Part shown: positions 60,630-64,000 of the stretch, piece by piece | Numbering within the stretch: position 1 is the first letter of the stretch | Layout: every line of letters begins with the position of its first letter | Position numbers and translations under genes: made by a program | The notes under the pieces: model-generated | Databases searched by the model: none | The model's input: the letters and a program-made list of their open reading frames with translations, nothing else | What the model was told of the DNA's origin: nothing | Assembly (NCBI GenBank): GCA_947589245.1 | Contig: CANQBD010000004.1 | Span: 1 to 64,000 of the forward strand | Reading direction: 5' to 3' | DNA: 64,000 bases | Origin: an uncultured Anaeroplasmataceae bacterium | GTDB taxonomy: Bacteria; Bacillota_I; Bacilli_A; Acholeplasmatales; Anaeroplasmataceae

Positions 60630-63600
60630 TTAAGCAACAGGCTTTAAATTAATAGCAAATATATTAATGCCGCCTGTGAAATTTTCAAGAGTATATGATT
60701 TACCACAAGTTAATTCAAATGTAAATGAAACAGCATTATTTTCTGTAATTGTACATGTTTGAAGTTCTTGTGTGCCATCTAAAACTTTAAAACCTCTTGT
60801 AAAATCGTCTGATGTTGCAGTAGCGCACCAAACAGTAACTTCAACGGTACCTGTATATTGTGATAAGTTGATAGTTAATTTACGACCAGCACCATTTAAT
60901 TTTAATCTACCAGTAGTAGTTAAATCGTTGCCATCAACATCTTTTACTTTTTTGCCACTTGCAGCGTCCATGGTAAATGCTTTGCCAGAAGTACCATTTA
61001 AAACAACAATACCTTTGTTATCCCAATCATAATCTTCTGTTATACTACCAGCAGTAATTGTGTCAACTGAGAAAGTAAGTTTAGGAGCAGCATTAGGCTC
61101 AGGATCAGTAGTAGAATCTTTTACAGCCACCATTTCAAAGGCATAGAAGTTAAATGTATTGTCTACATCAACATTATAAATCTTTCCACATTCTAAGTCA
61201 GCTTCTATAGTAAATACAGTTGATTTATCAGCAATAGTTTTAGAAGCAAGTGTCTCACTGGTTGGAGAAACTATAGAAATAGTACGTGTTGTATCACCAG
61301 AACCTACAAAGAAAATAGTTAATTTTACTTTTCCTTCATAGCCTGTTAGATCAATCTTTAATGTATTGGCTTTATTTTCTTGTCTAATTCGACCAGCTGT
61401 TTTTAAAGAACGATTACCAATTGTTAAACTCTTACCACTTGCTGCTTCATAATTCCAACCTTTTCCATCGTTACGAGCAGTGAATTGAATAATGCCATTT
61501 GCAGCAGGATAAACTTGGCCACCCTTATCTGCTAAATCTAAGTCAGACAAATCATCTGCTGTGATTTCAAATTCTGGAGTATTAACTGAATTTGCCCACT
61601 TAATATAGACATCAGTAGTTTCTGCGGTTAATTTAGCATTGGTATCAAATGCAGTTGTTAAAGTAGAATCAGTATAGAAGCCATCAAATGTTTTTCCTGC
61701 AGGGATTCTTTCTTCTTTAATTGCTAAATCAATTGCAGTCTTTAGTTGTGTCTCAGTTACATATGAACCAACGTATGAAACATATGATAATGTTGTGCTA
61801 TCAAATTCTGAACCATCTGGATTCTTTAATACAATACTAGCATTTGGTAAGATACCTCTATATTCTTCCCTGCCTTCTCCAATTTGCGCAGAAGTAAGAG
61901 TTGCACCAGCCCAAGCAGAAGTATAAGTAGTTGTACCATTATATGGGCCAAATACCTCAAGTAAGCTATCGTATAATTCAGCTTGTGCAGCAGTTGCATA
62001 AGTTACAGTGTTCTTATAAGTATCACCTTCAAAATCAGCAGGAACTAAAGCACCAGCACCCTCATTGTTATATTCAAATAATTGAGAAGCTACTGGGTCA
62101 GCATTCATCTTGGTATAACGATCATTTAATTTACTTTCAGTATTACCATAAGCCTCTTTAGAAATATGAGCGCCTAAATTAGAATTCATAACCATAACAG
62201 TCATGCCAGATTCCCAACCACGAGCGATTGATACAGAACCATCCATAACATTTTCATCAGCAACAAAATCACAATTATTGAAAATATAACCATATTTGAT
62301 ATTATTGCTGCCAACAACATTACCCTTAGTAGCTACGACATAACCACCATTAGTTACATCTTTTCCAGCGCCAATAGAACGGATTGTTGAGTTATCAAAG
62401 TAAGCTGTTGCATCATCACCGAAAATGTAATCGGTACGACCTTCAATATCACAGTGTACATAATATTGACGACCTTTTCTAGCATACAATGTATCATGAT
62501 ATGAAGAGAATACACAGTCTAAGAATACGGCTTGATCTGCTTCAACTAATGCAGCTACAGCTTGAGTATCAGAGGTCATAGTTAATGATTTATTATATAA
62601 TTCATTAGTATTATAATAATTCATAAATTTTACGTTATAGGCAAAAAATCCAACTGCATCAGCTCTAACAGAGACAGTAGCAGAACCATCTGTTGAATAA
62701 GCAACAGATTCACTAGGATCAACAAGACCATTTAAGGCATCAAACACAATAGTTGCAGGAGTTGCGCCTGGAGTAGGATCTGAAGCTGTCGGATCCATAG
62801 TAACAATTGTCAAATTAGGAACGTTGAATTCAACCTTTTCCCAATATTCTACTCCACTAACTAAGTAAATTATGAATTGAGTGTAGTCAGTATATTCTAA
62901 CAAGTTGAAAATTTGCATTGCTTGATTAATTGTGTTTACTACAACTGGTTCACTACTAAATCCATGCTCAACTGCAAATGTAGCGCTTGGATCAACTAAA
63001 GCGGAAGCATAATCACCAATTTCAGTATCGATAGTTATAACTTCAATATCATAATTAGCTGTTAATTCTGTATCTCTTGAATAAGTGATTGCTACACTTT
63101 GATTACCAGGAGTATTTAAATTTAATTCACTAGAATTAATTGAATATTCACTCTCAGCTAATAAGAATTCAATATAATCATCACTTTCAGGCAATTTACA
63201 TTTTGCCTTAACTACTAAATTATCAGCTTTAAATTGACTGCCAGTTAAATATATAACTTGAACATGTTGAGTAACACGGTTACTTGACAATGTATAATCA
63301 TATAATACTAGTTCTTCTGGCTCACAAACATTAACTGTATATGTTTGAGTGTATGTCTTATCTGCACTAACATTATATTTGACAGTTACAGTTTTCTTGC
63401 CGGCTGTAGTGAAGTCATCGTTGGTGATTGTTAATTTATCAACATCGATAGGATCTTCTCTACCATTATCATAAGTTAAATAGGCATTTAATCCCTCAGC
63501 ACTAAATTCTCTACCTAACAAGAAGTTAGTAGTTACACCAGAAAGATTAAGTCTAATTCCGGTTGTAGGACCTTGAGGTAATTTTTCTGTGATAGAAATA

Positions 63601-64000
63601 GCTGTGAAACGTACAGAACTAGCACTACCGATAGTATATTCGCCAGCAGGTAAATTAGCAACAACTTGGGCATCACATTTTACACTGTTAGCTACTTCAA
63701 CTGTGTGGACAACTTCGCCAGCAGCATTTTTTACAGTAACAGTAGTATTGCTACCTGCACCTTTAGCAATGAAAGTAATTGTATTACCAGTGCCTTCACC
63801 TCTAAGAGTTACTTTAATATTCTTTTTTTGGTTATTTAAACAATCATCACCACTTGAAACATCAAAATAAACACCGGCTTCAACAGTAAATCTACCAAAG
63901 GTTGTATCTTCAGTAGTTTTTACCTTATCGCCCAATAATTCTCTTGGTGCTTTTAAATCAAACACTGTTGTTACAGTATCATATGCTTGATCCCATTTAG
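60630..64000 (-). CDS. large secreted pectinesterase-like (CE8) multidomain protein, 5' end beyond window
   Basis: VFLDCVFSSYHDTLYARKGRQYYVHCDIEGRTDYIFGDDATAYFDNSTI (pectin methylesterase motifs); Big-like and other beta-rich modules. Frame stays open to 64000 upstream of the GTG at 63965 (..KWDQAYDTVTT VFDL..). Confidence 0.82.
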   Translation of the reverse strand, partial: KWDQAYDTVTTVFDLKAPRELLGDKVKTTEDTTFGRFTVEAGVYFDVSSGDDCLNNQKKNIKVTLRGEGTGNTITFIAKGAGSNTTVTVKNAAGEVVHTVEVANSVKCDAQVVANLPAGEYTIGSASSVRFTAISITEKLPQGPTTGIRLNLSGVTTNFLLGREFSAEGLNAYLTYDNGREDPIDVDKLTITNDDFTTAGKKTVTVKYNVSADKTYTQTYTVNVCEPEELVLYDYTLSSNRVTQHVQVIYLTGSQFKADNLVVKAKCKLPESDDYIEFLLAESEYSINSSELNLNTPGNQSVAITYSRDTELTANYDIEVITIDTEIGDYASALVDPSATFAVEHGFSSEPVVVNTINQAMQIFNLLEYTDYTQFIIYLVSGVEYWEKVEFNVPNLTIVTMDPTASDPTPGATPATIVFDALNGLVDPSESVAYSTDGSATVSVRADAVGFFAYNVKFMNYYNTNELYNKSLTMTSDTQAVAALVEADQAVFLDCVFSSYHDTLYARKGRQYYVHCDIEGRTDYIFGDDATAYFDNSTIRSIGAGKDVTNGGYVVATKGNVVGSNNIKYGYIFNNCDFVADENVMDGSVSIARGWESGMTVMVMNSNLGAHISKEAYGNTESKLNDRYTKMNADPVASQLFEYNNEGAGALVPADFEGDTYKNTVTYATAAQAELYDSLLEVFGPYNGTTTYTSAWAGATLTSAQIGEGREEYRGILPNASIVLKNPDGSEFDSTTLSYVSYVGSYVTETQLKTAIDLAIKEERIPAGKTFDGFYTDSTLTTAFDTNAKLTAETTDVYIKWANSVNTPEFEITADDLSDLDLADKGGQVYPAANGIIQFTARNDGKGWNYEAASGKSLTIGNRSLKTAGRIRQENKANTLKIDLTGYEGKVKLTIFFVGSGDTTRTISIVSPTSETLASKTIADKSTVFTIEADLECGKIYNVDVDNTFNFYAFEMVAVKDSTTDPEPNAAPKLTFSVDTITAGSITEDYDWDNKGIVVLNGTSGKAFTMDAASGKKVKDVDGNDLTTTGRLKLNGAGRKLTINLSQYTGTVEVTVWCATATSDDFTRGFKVLDGTQELQTCTITENNAVSFTFELTCGKSYTLENFTGGINIFAINLKPVA

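Noticed and set aside
63589-63870. 93-aa plus-strand ORF, and similar short ORFs at 60772..61032 and 61931..62161
   Set aside because: Antisense to the pectinesterase-like gene; no independent motif or ribosome-binding site.

Overview
Low-GC, Firmicutes/Tenericutes-like chromosomal window centred on a replication origin. The order jag-yidC-rnpA-rpmH (minus) | DnaA-box oriC | dnaA-dnaN-yaaA-recF-gyrB-gyrA (plus) is the conserved oriC block, and most genes point away from it. TGA is used as a stop (e.g. the yaaA/recF ATGA overlap), so the standard code applies, unlike Mycoplasma. Left of oriC are: (i) a starch/maltodextrin locus (malEFG-like ABC transporter, a lipoprotein alpha-amylase, type I pullulanase, malQ, a LacI-type regulator) whose ABC ATPase is an unusual 846-aa protein with a coiled-coil insertion and a second TOBE-like segment; and (ii) the most interesting region, ~19.0-31.0 kb, a co-directional cluster that looks like an extracellular nucleic-acid degradation and uptake system: CUT1-type ABC transporter (ATPase, two permeases, UgpB-like binding lipoprotein), thermonuclease (SNase) lipoprotein, OB-fold lipoprotein, a 992-aa lipoprotein joining an endonuclease-I domain to a ComEC-like metallo-beta-lactamase domain, and an NrnA-like DHH phosphoesterase. 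Also present: a T-box leader with AAC (Asn) specifier before asnS, a cwlJ-gerQ pair and bofA (sporulation/germination), a PD-(D/E)XK + Rad3/DinG-like helicase fusion, dnaX-ybaB-recR, rpoE, a two-component system, cardiolipin synthase, and two large secreted pectin-active proteins (pectate lyase with InlB-type repeats; pectinesterase truncated by the window end). The leftmost ~1.9 kb looks like a decayed, partly foreign region. All functional calls come from reading motifs and gene order; no database searches were run.
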